The notes beneath the pieces were generated by a model. The model was given only the letters and a program-made list of their open reading frames with translations. It made no database searches and was not told the DNA's origin. A program made the position numbers and the translations under genes. Shown here one piece after another: positions 44,535-55,581 of a stretch of 64,000 nucleotides of DNA (the stretch's first letter is position 1; each line of letters begins with the position of its first letter). Source of the DNA: Entophlyctis helioformis (lineage: Eukaryota; Chytridiomycota; Chytridiomycetes; Chytridiales; Chytriomycetaceae); the NCBI GenBank assembly GCA_025526915.1, contig JAHLKH010000031.1:121836-185835 (forward strand), in the 5' to 3' direction.

Positions 44535-47385
44535 ATGCATCCCGCCATCACCATCGCAGGCCTGCTCCTGCTGCTGCTGGCCACGCTGCGCCACGCCCTG
44601 TTCCTGTACGACTCGTCCATGGCCGACCTGCACGCCCGGCTCGCACCGCTCGGCCCCGCAGACGCCGCACGCCTGGCCCTTCCAGACATTCGCGAGCGCA
44701 CGCTGCCGGCCTTTGCAGAGTCGTCCGACAACATGATGCATTTCGTGCAGGTGCGTCCTCGGTGCCTGCTCTGGGTCGCCTCAGCTGCTGTGGGTGCGAC
44801 AGATGGCTGCTCGCCTGCAGTAGACGCTGGCGGGCCGTCTGGCGCTCGACGCCTTTCTGTGCAAAAGCCGCTTGTTCCAGCGCCTTGGGTTGCAGACACA
44901 CGTCGAGATCTGGTGGTGATCGGCGTTTCTGTTCGGTCCGCTCCTGCTGGCCAAGCCTAGCCCGTGGCCGGCCAGGCTGGTGCATCCACCCACCATCCCA
45001 CCATCCCAATGTCGCAGCCTTGCTGACACCAGCTGCGTCGTGCCACGGCGTGTTTGCAGGTGTCGGATCTACACGTGTCTCGGTTCAGCACAAAGGGCGG
45101 TCTCGCGCATCTCGAGCACTTTCTCTCGCACGAACTCAACCTCATCGCACCGGATCTGGTGCTCGCCACGGGCGATCTGACCGACGCCAAGACACCAACA
45201 AACTCAACTCGGTGCAGCATCGCGAGGAGTGGGTCGCGTACCACACGGCGCTGGAAACCTACGGCGTTCTCCGCAGGCAGCAGGGCCGCTTTTGGTGGGA
45301 CCAGCGCGGCAACCATGACTGCTTCAACATCCCGTCGTTTGCCAGCTCGCAGAACATGTTTGTGGAGTTGTCCGCGGTCAAGGCTGAGGGATACGCCTTC
45401 CATTTACGCAAGCCGTTTGGCGTCTATTCGTTCATTGCCGTGGACGCTTGGTGAGTCGAGAAACTGCCATGCTGCAATCCCATCTCTGTGTCTTGCAAGT
45501 GCCATCGAGCGCTGACCTTGAACGCGGCGTTGCCCTGTTGCGACAGCCCCGAGGCCGGCGCAACGCGTCCCATCAACTTTTTTGGATACCTGGACACCAA
45601 AGACATGGACTTTTTGGCATCGTCGCTCATCGCGGGCAAGAACCTGCACCACAACCACACGTTTGTCATGAGCCACTATCCGACGGCCACCATGCTCTTT
45701 GGCCATACTTCCGACGAGCTCACGTTCCCGATGCTGTCGTCGCACATCTCGCTCTGGCTGTGCGGCCATTTGCACAAGCTCGCCGGCGGACTGGGCGAAA
45801 CCATGTACGCGTACCAGCGCACATTCCTCGAGCTCGAGCTGGGCGATCTCAAGTCGCACGGCATGTACCGCATTGTCGTTGTCGACCACGACTTGGTCTC
45901 GTTCAGAGACGTCCCCATCCATGCACCCATGCTGCCCATCCCGCACAAGACATCGCCCATGTTTGGCAGCTCGTACTTTGACGGGATCCGGGCGTCGCCG
46001 AGCGTCCCCCCATCGTGCTCGTCACCAACCCGAAAGACGGCCGGTACATCATGCCAGGCCGCGAGCCCACTGACCTCATTCGCAACTCGCCGTCGATCCG
46101 CGTGCTCGTGTGGTCAGAGTCTCGCATCGATCGCATCGAGGCCGTCATCAACGAGATCCCTGTCCTGGCCAACGCGACCTACCGCGGCCGCGGCTCGCCT
46201 TGGAAATCCTGTCCGATGAAGACCCGTATCTGCCGCTGTGGACGATCCCTTGGACCCCGTCTCTCTATGACGACGGCGAAGAGCACCTCCTTGTCGTGAC
46301 GGCTTTCGACGAGCAGGGTCTCAGCTCCAACCACACCGTCCCCTTCCGCATCGACGGCTCGCAGATCACCGACATGGATGCCGGCGCAGGCGGATTCATT
46401 ATCGGGCTCCCCTTTGGCATCCTCTTCAAAGACCTGTTCGTCATCAGCTACATTGTCGTGTGCATCGGCTTCCTCGTCGTTCCCAAGCTCTTTGTCCTCA
46501 TCACCACCATGCTGGGCACGTACGACTCGTGGCGGCAGTCCACGTCAGAGTCCCTGATCGCCCACGATGTGCTCACCCAGGCATACAGGGCAGCCGCCGA
46601 GATGCCGTCCTTGACCGACTTTTTCCATCACCGCATCTCCGACTTTGTGTTCACGTCCCGCGCAACGCTGTTCCGGTTCTGCGAGTTTGTCAACTACCCG
46701 TCGCTGTTCTACCCGCTCCTGTTCCTCAACCTGTACCTCCTTGTGGGGCCGTGGTTCATTGGCGAGTTTGTGCCGAGCGCGCCGGCCGAGTCTGGCCGTC
46801 GCTATGGATGGATGATGGTCTATGGCATCTGGTTCCAAGACGGAACATGGACGCCGCTGCTGGACAACTGGCTGTTTGGTAAGTCGCGATGCATGCCAAA
46901 ACTGCATGCTCCCTCCTGACTCGATCGCGTTTGTTCGGTGCACAGCCTTCTACGGCATCGTTTACTCTATTCTGCCGCTCGAGATGTACCTATCGTTCTG
47001 CTGCACGTCGCCGGCCCTCCTCTACTCGCCCACGAACCCGCGATTGTTCCGGCCCATCCACCAGCGGTGGTACGTCCACCTCATCGTCGTCATCTCGCTC
47101 GTCTACCACATCACCGATTCCCTGTCCATGGCCATCTTCTACGGGCCCATCAGCGCCATCATCAGCCCTGCCAAAACATGGCTCACGCTGTGGGCCACCA
47201 TCGCCCTGTGGGTCTGGCGGAACGGTCCGCGTGGCACAGTCGCACACTCGTACGCGTCGCTGGCCAACGGCCATTCCCATGAAGCCAATGGCAAGGGACA
47301 TACCAAGCACGCCGCATTGAGGAGTAGTATGACCGAATCGTCGCCACACTTACGTGCACGACGCGGACCCAAGGAATCGACGTGA
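44535..47385 (+). CDS. TMEM62-like membrane-bound metallophosphoesterase (frameshifted in this sequence)
   Basis: Four exons: 44535-44750, 45060-45450, 45547-46878, 46946-47385. A signal anchor (ITIAGLLLLLLATLRHALFL) is followed by calcineurin-type metal motifs VSDLHVSRF, ATGDLTDAK, RGNHDCFN, SHYPTA and CGHLHKL, and then a C-terminal set of about five helices (LFVISYIVVCIGFLVVPKLF onward), as in animal TMEM62. The substrate of this family is unknown. Three one-base losses interrupt the frame near 45190, 45990 and 46210. Exon phases independently require one missing base in exon 2 and two in exon 3, so the gene is probably intact in the organism. Confidence 0.8.
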
Positions 47386-47490
47386 TCTTCCCATCGGCGT
47401 CCAACAATAAAACAGCCCGACACAAACCACAGGGTCTCACGAACCATGAGCCATGAGCCATACATTCATCCGATGCAACACGCGTTTCAT
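47386..47490. other. Convergent spacer of 105 bp
   Basis: Separates the TMEM62-like and GH30 stop codons. AATAAA at 47406-47411 on the plus strand could polyadenylate the TMEM62-like transcript. Confidence 0.45.
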
Positions 47491-49989
47491 TCAGAGAAGC
47501 TCAACGACCTCGAGACGCCATGACTGGTTATCGCCGCCATGCGCGTCCCACATCACGACCGGCGCGCCGTCACCGAGCTCCCACCCGGCCACATCGAGCA
47601 CCTTGCCATTCATGACCGACTCAATGACATACACCGTGCCACCGCCAGCTCCAGTGCCAGCTCCAGCTCCCTTGCCTGCTCCAGTGCCAGCAGCGGGTTT
47701 TGCGCGCATCCGCCACTTTTGGTTGGCGCGGCCCGTGCGCGGAAATGTGGCCACCATCGCGCCGTTGGCCGTGTTCTGCCGATGGATGTCGAGCAGCCTC
47801 GTGAGCCTGCGTTGAGGATGGTGAACACGGGCTCGGCCGGTGTCGAGTCGGGCGTCTCGGTAAGGATCCAGTGCTGGTCGGCGGCTCGGGTGTATGTGCA
47901 CTGCACAAGCCGGCGGCGCTCATCTGCGTCGGGTGCGGGCTGTGACGGTAGCGGTGGCGATGGGTCGCGGCCGTGGCTCTGGAGACAGCGGCCAGAGAAC
48001 ACGCTTGTGAGTCTGTAGACGGCGTGCGTGAGCGGGTGCGGCGGGCGGCGTGACGGGAGTGTCGGCAGGGATGGTGCCGGTGCCGGAGTCGGTGCTGGAT
48101 CGGGCACGGGTCCAGGACGGGGTGCTGTCGGTGGCGGTAATGGTGCGCGCTTGGGAAGTGCAAGCCAGATATCACGACCGTCGTCACGGACTCGGGTGTC
48201 AAACGCAGCGTGACGGCAGCCGGCTGGCCAGGCAGGGCTGGCACCAGACTGTCGACCAGACTCGACCGGCCAGGCAGCTGCTTGAGATTGTGTTTGGCAG
48301 ACGTGCAGTACACTGCCATCTCGACGGGTCCCTGTCGCTGCAGCCCGTGCTTCTCATAGTCAATGGAAAGTCCACGTCGCGTGCGGTCTTGTTGGTGAGG
48401 ACAACAATCAGACTGCCTGCTGCGGTTGGCGGCGCGTCCCAGGACACCAGCTCGTACGGCGACGACGATCCACAAGCCGACACTAGCGGCGTGGCAGTCG
48501 GCACAGTGCCCGTCACGACAGACGGCACACTTGTAAATCCACCGTGCAGGCCACGGTGGGCGGCACAGTCGGCCGAGCCGGCAACGGTGGCGCAGATCCA
48601 GGCTGGAACGCCGCTACAGCCAACACGCCGCACGAGACGTGCGACTCGTCGATATCAAGCAGCAGACAGCCGGGCCGAATAAAGTGCGTAAACTGCGCAA
48701 ACGTCCAGTACTTTTTCGTGCGTTCCCAGAAAGTGTCTGCACTCGTGGCCGACCTCTCCAGCGACAGCTTGCCATCGGGGACATGTCCGCATGAATCAGC
48801 CCCCAGTTGCCGTTATGCTGAGCGCAGTTGGTCTCATCCTCGACTGCTTGCCAGTACACCCAGCACTCGGGCTTGAGCTGGTCCATGTCGAGCGATATGC
48901 CTTCTGCCAGCTGGAGCGGCGCGTTCATGGACGCGTGGTCGTGCTTGCCTGCCGAGCCGCCGTAGCAGATCTCTGACATCCACAGCCGCTTGGCGGCGGT
49001 GTCGGCGAGCGACCGCAGAATGATGCGGTCGACGGTGCCGTAGGTGTGCGTATTGATCTGCGCCACGCATTGGACGTGCTTCTGCGCCGAGTGCCAGCCA
49101 CGAACTTGTGCTTGTGCCTGTCGATGTCTCGTCGCAGGCAGAGATCTGGCATCGAGTCGGTCAGCTGCATGCACACATATCCGCTCTCCACGGCATTCGT
49201 GTCCAAGATGCTTGCCTCGGTGGCCAGTCCATGGCGCTTCAGCGCCGCATGAAGAGCAAGAATGACACGTCGCTGCATGGGAATGTCCATGTTGCATCCC
49301 TCCTGCTGGTTGCCAGCGAACCAGTTGCACGCATCAGGATGCGGCTCGTTCATTGGCGACAGGGTCTGGAACTCGATCCCGCACCGCTGGCGGACAAGCA
49401 GCATGACTTGGACCAGATACTCGGCAAACTCGTCGACAGCGCCGGGCTTGAGGTTGTTGGCCGCGCTCTTGTTCTTGGCGCCGCCGACACACCCGCTGGC
49501 GGTCATCCACCACGGCGGCGAGTTGGCAAACGCCTCGAACACGTCCGCGCCGCGCTGGCGGGCAGCGACCAGGAACCACAGCTGGCGGGCATCGGCGTCT
49601 GGGTTGAGCGGGTCGTCCTTGTCGACCTTCCAGCCAGGGACGTTGCCGCCGTGGCGGAAGTGGTGCTCGACGCCTGGGCCGCAGTGGCTGCACACTGGGT
49701 TGTCGCCTCCGCCAATGTTGTAGCGCACGACGTTGAGGCCGAGGCCGAGAGGCGGCGGGGCAAAGAAGGCGTCGGCGAGGCTGTCGCGGCAGGACGACGA
49801 GCCGAGAGCGTTGGCCCACCAGCACAGAGACGTTCCCCAGCCTTTGAATCGACGGCGGGCAGCATCGGCTGGGTTGATGGTCAGAGTGAGCTGGAACGGC
49901 TCCTTGCTGTCCGTGGTGATCATGACTGGTGCTTGTCGGCTGTCAATGGCGTTGGTGTTGGGTGGGGTGGGTGAGTGTGCAGACATCAT
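47491..49989 (-). pseudogene. GH30 glycosidase with C-terminal ricin-B lectin domain, six frame breaks
   Basis: About 833 codons without introns. The catalytic part resembles GH30, notably endo-beta-1,6-galactanase types: FKGWGTSLCWWA, VRYNIGGGDNPVCS, ANSPPWWMTASGC, the acid/base Glu in TLSPMNEPH near 49350, AQINTHTYG, and the nucleophile Glu in WMSEICYGG near 48975. A beta-sandwich follows, then a Pro-rich linker and a beta-trefoil with QxW-like repeats DQHW, NQKWR and NQSWR. No signal peptide is evident at the MM start. The frame shifts by one base near 49095, 48785, 48600, 48355, 48150 and 47815, each consistent with a missing base. Net phase returns to the original frame. It is either a decaying gene or a poorly resolved sequence; conserved residues are retained on both sides of every break. 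Confidence 0.75.
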
Positions 49990-50081
49990 GTTGTGAGCGC
50001 TGCTTTTATATGCATGGCGAGACTCTGTAAGGGACGCGAGTCGGAGTTTCGCGCGCTTGATGATAAACGGTGGCGCGGGAT

Positions 50082-50584
50082 TCATTGCTCAGTGCAGCTG
50101 CTTGCACTGGGATTGTGGATGCTGATGTCATGCTGCTCGGGGAAGAAAGAAGGGAAGATGCCGCATTGCTGGCTCATCTGGGACAGGTACACTGTAACAT
50201 GCAAAGACAGCCGACTCCCTGCACAGCCATGCCGCGTGAGTGGCCTGTCCGTCCGGCCGCAACAGCAGCAGGCAATGGCATGGTGCTTACTGAGCCTCGG
50301 CAGATGCATAACGCTGAGTGACGATGCTTCTTGCGCTCCAGTTGCTGCAAGGCTCCCTGTGCGTGCTTCTCATCCAAGTCCTGCCAATGCGTCGGTGGTG
50401 GTGGCGGCTGAGTCAGCCGTTGTTGCAGCCCTGAAACCGACGCCGATGATCCGATCTCATTCGCCGACTGCTGCTGCTGCTGCTGCCCGCCAGTTTCCCT
50501 TGCGATCCATCGCACGTTGACGGCGGTTGTACCACTGACAAGGCTGACCGATGTGGTGATATCGCTCTTTGTCTTGCTTGACAT
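50082..50584 (-). CDS. Small Gln/Pro-rich protein, unrecognised
   Basis: Two exons (50584-50291, 50177-50082) join in phase 0 for 129 residues. The start is MSSKTKSDITTSVSLVSG; then a Gln run, a Pro run and a charged helix (DLDEKHAQGALQQLERKKH). The donor is GTAAGC and the acceptor CTGTCCCAG. The second exon reads MSQQCGIFPSFFPEQHDIS. The ordered helix and clean splice support it, but no family is recognised and it may not be translated. An upstream in-frame Met at 50731 overlaps the Nth1 stop and was not used. Confidence 0.4.
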
Positions 50585-50730
50585 TGGCAGAGTTCGAGGG
50601 TAACGGTCCGTGAATCGTCCAATGAGCGTCTGATGGAAGAGCGTCTGACGGATTGGCGGATGGATGGATGAACGGATGGATGGATGGCACGCAAGAGAAT
50701 AAAAGAAAGCTTGGTGGGTAGGTGTCGTCA

Positions 50731-51833
50731 CTATTTACTCGACTTTGTGCCCAACTTGGGACAGAGATGCGACACGGGACAGACGCTGCACATTGGTCCT
50801 ATCGGCTTGCACACCGTCTGCCCGTATCCCACCAGCAGATGGTTGATCTCTCCCCAGTACTCTCTCGGCAGCCACTCTTCCAGCTCCTGCGTCAGCCAGT
50901 GGGTCAGTCAACCGCGGTCAGTCGATCCACGCATCCCATGCCCGTGTGAACCACCACGCGTCATGCGCTGCACACTTGCTGCTGCTGCTCGCTCACCTTG
51001 CGCGTGTGTTCGGGCGTCTTGGTCTTCTTGACCCATCCGAGCCGATTGCTGATGCGATGCACATGCGTGTCGACTCCGATGCCGACGCTCGTTTTCCACG
51101 CCACCTGCATGGCCAAATATGCCATCTTTGGGCCGATGCCCGGCAGCGACATGAGCCCCTCAACCGTCGACGGGATATCCGAGCCGTACTGGTCCTTGAG
51201 CACCTGCGCCGTCTGCTTCATGTATCTGTCCGTCCAGACGGCATCCAACGCGTGTCAGTCCAGCCGCGAGCATGCCTTCTCGGCCGATCATCAGGCCACT
51301 TGCATCGTCTTGCGGTTGTGGAACCCGACTTTGCTGATATGCCCGTCGAGCGTCTTGTCGTCCATGGCCAAGACACTGTCGATCGTCAGGCCGCCTGGCT
51401 GGTGCGCCTTGAGGTTGGCCATCGCTTCGGCCGTGACCGGATCTTTGGTCTGCGACGACAGCTGCAGCGCCGTGAGTGTCTGGTACCGGAACAGCCTGGG
51501 ATCGCTTGGATCGTGGTCGGCGATGCGCTCACAGCCCATGTCGTCGACCGGTGCGTATGTGCTTGCTCTGTATGCCTTGATCCCCGAGTACACCTTGAGC
51601 CACTCAGCAGGCTGTTTAGCCGACGGCTGTTGGGCTTCGTCGTCGGTCTTGACGGCAGGCTGCTGCTCGTAGTTGAGCTGCCTTTGGGACCGCCGCTGTT
51701 TCTTGAGTGGCCGCTCTGCGTCGTCAGCCTGCTCAACCTTGATCTCGGCACTCTCTTCGACCTTGACCTCTTCGACCTTGACCTCTTCGACCTCGTCGGC
51801 TTCGATCTTGACCTTGCTCCTGCGCAATCGCAT
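50731..51833 (-). CDS. NTH1: Endonuclease III homologue (DNA glycosylase/AP lyase)
   Basis: Nth1 removes oxidised pyrimidines and nicks abasic sites in base excision repair, in nucleus and often mitochondria. Exons 51833-51304, 51225-50997 and 50886-50731 give 304 residues. Intron 1 (51226-51303) is GC-AG with a GCAAGT donor and is required to keep KVGFHNRKT joined to [14 protein letters not shown]. The helix-hairpin-helix [13 protein letters not shown] is followed by [16 protein letters not shown] (catalytic Asp). The 4Fe-4S cluster is CX6CX2CX5C in [17 protein letters not shown]. The N-terminal 60 residues are Lys/Glu/Val repeats ([14 protein letters not shown]) and basic, likely nuclear targeting. 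The start lies only 30 bp from the start of the divergent methyltransferase gene. Confidence 0.92.
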
Positions 51834-51863
51834 CTGTCGTTGGCTGGACTGACGGAAACTGCG

Positions 51864-52735
51864 ATGCTGCTGCTGATGGGCCCGGCATGGGCGGCACTCG
51901 ACTTTGTGCGTCCGGCCTCTGACGCTGGCATCTGGACGTCCAATCGCTTCGCCATCGCAGGCGTCCCTCTCTTCACGAGCAGCGACAAGACCGCCTCCAC
52001 AGCCGTCCCCGGCATGGACGCCGGCCTCGATCACACGGCCAGAACAGCCGAGACGGTCTGGGACGGCTCGCTCATTCTGGCAAAGTACCTCGAGACCGGC
52101 CGGTTTGGTGTGCGTGGCAAGCGGGTCATTGAGCTGGGCGCCGGCCGAGGACTTGTCGGCATGGCTGCTGCGCTGCTGGGTGCCAAGGTCACTCTGACCG
52201 ACATTGGCGACGCTGTTGCACCGCTGCAAGCCATCGTTCGATTGAACGAGTTGGATGCTGCCCGACGCACGGATGACGACGAAGCCGGCAGGGTCGAGGG
52301 TGTGGTTGCGCTTGACTGGACAGACCGGAAAGCTGGCCTGCAGTCATTGGGCGAGCCGTATGATGTGGTGGTGGCTGCTGATGTCGTGTGGGTGCACGAT
52401 CTGATTGTGCCGCTGGTTGATACGCTCTCAGGTGCGGGCATGCCAACGAGAGAATGCCTGTCTGTGCATTCCGTGTGCGACTCACTGACTGCTTGCCTGT
52501 CTGATCGCCCGACTGCCTCCCTGCCTGCCTGCCTGCACGACCAGATCTGATCCAGGGAGCGACTGTCGGACTGCTCGCGTACCAGTCACGTTCTTCGCGC
52601 GCAGATGGCACGCTGTTTGGTGCACTCGCAAGCGTCGGTCTTGCAGTCGCTCTCGTTCCAGATGAGCAGCTTGACCCAGTGTTTCGGAAAGATGCAGTCA
52701 AGGTGTATTGCTTGAGCAGACAGCAAACAGCATGA
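51864..52735 (+). CDS. METTL21-like (family 16) protein-lysine methyltransferase
   Basis: Two exons (51864-52431, 52545-52735) join in phase 1 for 252 residues. The Rossmann methyltransferase core has VIELGAGRGLVGMAAALLGA (motif I), an acidic LTDIGD loop, and YDVVVAADVVWVHDLIVPLV (the post-motif characteristic of this family). TVWDGSLILAKYLE is the usual preceding helix. Members methylate chaperones or translation elongation factors; the substrate is not predictable. The intron donor is GTGCGG, somewhat weak. The stop codon overlaps an AATAAA (52735-52740), so the 3' UTR must be very short. Confidence 0.82.
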
Positions 52736-52853
52736 ATAAAGAAACAGTGCTTTGTTTACTTTGGTCGCATGTAGATACATGAGATGGATGCGTGTTTGGA
52801 TGTTTGTTGCCAAGGTTGCCATACCAAAAACAAACACACAACAATCCATAAGA

Positions 52854-53869
52854 ATGATCGCTTCGATCGTGCTCGCTGTCGTCAAGCTGGTAACGACTGC
52901 TGTGCCAACACGTCTCGGATCAGGCTGGCAATGCTGGCAAGCAGTTGCTGACACTGTCCGCATTGGTCGCTGTATGCGTGGTTGAGCAGGCTGCATCTGC
53001 CCTTGCCATCTGGTCCATCTCGACGCAGAGCCTGATGGAGGACACATCGGGCAATCTGTCTTGTCTGCTCTGGGTTTCGTCCGACTCGCAGTCGCCCAAC
53101 ATGACATTCTCGCTCTGCGTGTTTGTGCGTTTTTGTCGATGCTGCGTTGGCTGGTTGCTTGCATGCCACAAGAGGCACAAGCGCTACAGATGTACAACGT
53201 GGCATGATCTACTCACTGCGCACTTGCTCCTTCGTACAGCTCATCTGGCTCACAGTCATCAGCCTCATTGTGTCGACATACGAGTTTGCATCGCATGTCT
53301 TTCGCGACCCAAACAGGGCAGTCAAGTCGGGCCTCACCTTTGTAGGTCGTCGACCCAATCCATGATCCTTGCAGTTGCCGCCAGCCGTGACTCTGACACC
53401 TTCTTTGCACAGTCGTCGTTCCTGTACATCATCGTCGCAGCAGTGATGCTGATTGGCAGCTGCGTGCTGACTGCCGGTCTTGCAGTGTCGTGCAACACAG
53501 CCACACAGCGGCTGTCTCTGCCCGAAGCAGAGTGCCTCAGGGCATTCTCCGATCTGTGGGGCAGCAATCTTAGTGTCCTTGGGTTCGGCACGGCCTGCTG
53601 TTGGCTCGCCACCGTCATCTGGGTTAGTGCATGAAGCTCCTCATCGATCACACGCCTTGCTTGGCCAGACTGCTCAGCAGTAAGTACGGCTGGCACTGAT
53701 CCGATACGTACAGATCGCCACTGCACGGTTCGCGTTTGCGGCAGAAGACCCAGAGGAGATGCTGCCGTCCAACCGCCGCAATGTCATGGAAGTGCTCAAG
53801 CGCGTCAATCGCGACCCGTTCGAGCAAGAGTATCTTCCATCGCCTGGCAAGTCCAAGATGATCATTTGA
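52854..53869 (+). CDS. Four-helix membrane protein, unrecognised
   Basis: Five exons are proposed: 52854-52889, 52945 to about 53120, about 53175 or 53209 to 53341, 53413-53622 and 53714-53869. The second-third junction is not settled (phase 1 or 2 options, weak donors); the others join in phase 0. Four hydrophobic segments are visible: IASIVLAVVKL continuing into LTLSALVAVCVVEQAAS, VQLIWLTVISLIVSTYEF, FLYIIVAAVMLIGSCVLTAG and LGFGTACCWLATVIW. N-X-S/T sites (GNLSC, PNMTF) sit in the first loop, which would then be luminal or extracellular. The C-terminal tail is charged (NVMEVLKRVNRDPFEQEY). The topology is tetraspan-like but no signature motif assigns a family. Confidence 0.5.
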
Positions 53870-53969
53870 TTCCTCCTATTCTCCTGTCTGCACCCTTCTT
53901 CTTCGCCTTGCACACAATATAATAGCCATTGACGTATTCCTCAGTGGCATGACTGAGATGTGCTGTCAT

Positions 53970-55581
53970 TTAATGAGCCATGACGCTCTCAATGTCGGCA
54001 ATCTCCTTGGGGACCCAGCCGGTGAGGTTCTCGATGCCGTTCTCGAGAATGACGACATCGTCCTCAATGCGCACACCACCAACTGTGCGGCGGAAGCGCT
54101 CCACCACATCGACGTTGAGGTACTTGCGGATGTTGGGATCGGCTGTGCAGCATGCAACCAGGACCAATGAGTATTGGGGGTCTACGTCACATTAAGAGAC
54201 ATCAGGGGGCGAGTCGCGACTCACCAAGAGCGGGGTCCAGAATGGCATCAACAAAGTAGACGCCAGGCTCGACGGTAACGACCATGCCGGCAAGCAGCGT
54301 GCGACGCATGCGCAGATATCTGATGCCAGGCTCCTGGATGCGCTCGACACCAGCGGGGTATCCACCGCAATCGTGCACGTCAATGCCAATCAGATGGCCA
54401 AGACCGTGCGGGAAGAAGAGAGCCGCAATGTGGTTCTTGACGAGCTCGTCCTCGGGGCCATGCACAAGCCCTGCCTTAACGAGACCGTGCAGGATCGTCT
54501 TGGCGGCCAGACGGTGCATGTCCTCCCACTCAACACCGGCCTTGAGCGTGTCCAGAACCACCTGCCATGCTTGTTGGTAAGCACATCAAGGCAGACAGCA
54601 GATCTGGCACACTCTGGTTGGGGCACCTTTTGCGCCTCGAGCACAATCTCGTAGGTTGTCTTGAAGTCGCCGTTAAACTTGCCGCCCAGCGGGAATGTGC
54701 GCGTGATGTCGCTTGCATACAGGTTGTACTCGCAAGCAGCATCGACAAGCAGCAGCTGGTTGGGATCCTTGTCGATCGGCTTGTCGTTGACACCGTAGTG
54801 CAAGACTGCACCGCCACGGCCGACCGCGACAATCGGCATGTATGCCTGCACAGGCGCACCCTTGCGGAAGCACGAGTACTCGAACAGAGCGTGCATCTCA
54901 CGCTCGGATCCCTGGCCAGGACGCACGGCCTTCATGAGCTCGATGTGCGCTTCGCCGCTGATCTTGGCTGCGATGCGCATGAGGGCAAGCTCGTCGTCTG
55001 ACTTGATCACACGGGCGTTGGTCATGGCGCTGCGCGGTAACGGCAGTCAGCACAGGCAGTCAGCATAGGAAAGCTGTACAGGCAGGCTGCACAGGTATCC
55101 ATGCAGCTTCGATGCCACAGTGGCAGACAGACAACAGCCGAGCCACTCACGTGCGCAGGAACTCGTCGGTCGTCTTGCTGGATGCAGGAAGCTCGGCCTT
55201 GTCAAGGACATGCACGACACTGGCCGCAGCAAGAACACCGTCGAGCTGGTCGGTGGTCAGCACAGCATCGACGGCATACGTCTGCTGGACTTCGGCTGCA
55301 GTGGGCGGCGTGCCGGACCAGAGCGCATGGTCGTCGCTGAACTTGGGCATGAACAGCGTCGCCTTCTTGGACGCCAGGTCGAGCGTGAAGTGGTAGTCGT
55401 TCTCCTTGCAGCCGGTCGCATAGAAGAAGAACGACTCCTGGCGGTGAGGGGTGTCGGTGTCGGTCCACTTGCGGGTGGTGCTGGGGTTGCCCTTGAGGTA
55501 CACGATGCCCGTGCGGCCGGCGAGGTTGGCGAGGATCTTGTTGCGGTTGGCAGCCGCAAGACGTGCAAGCGAAACAGTCAT
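53970..55581 (-). CDS. PEPD: Xaa-Pro dipeptidase (prolidase, M24B)
   Basis: Prolidase cleaves dipeptides with C-terminal proline and uses two metal ions. Exons 55581-55151, 55029-54627, 54561-54225 and 54142-53970 all join in phase, giving 447 residues. The metal ligands are present: Asp residues in DAACEYNLYASDITRTFP, His in FFPHGLGHLIGIDVHD, Glu in VTVEPGVYF and Glu in GVRIEDDVVI. The N-terminal domain begins SLARLAAANRNKILANL. An upstream in-frame Met at 55695 would add a hydrophobic stretch, MLLLLLMLSIATSVRLLTA, resembling a signal peptide; the 55581 start gives the cytosolic form expected for the family. The length is close to the usual 430-490 residues. Confidence 0.93.

Noticed and set aside
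45181..45230. A very short intron at the break after GDLTDAK in the TMEM62-like gene
   Set aside because: There is no GT...AG pair of workable size; the protein resumes directly with DTNKLNSVQHREEW after one missing base.
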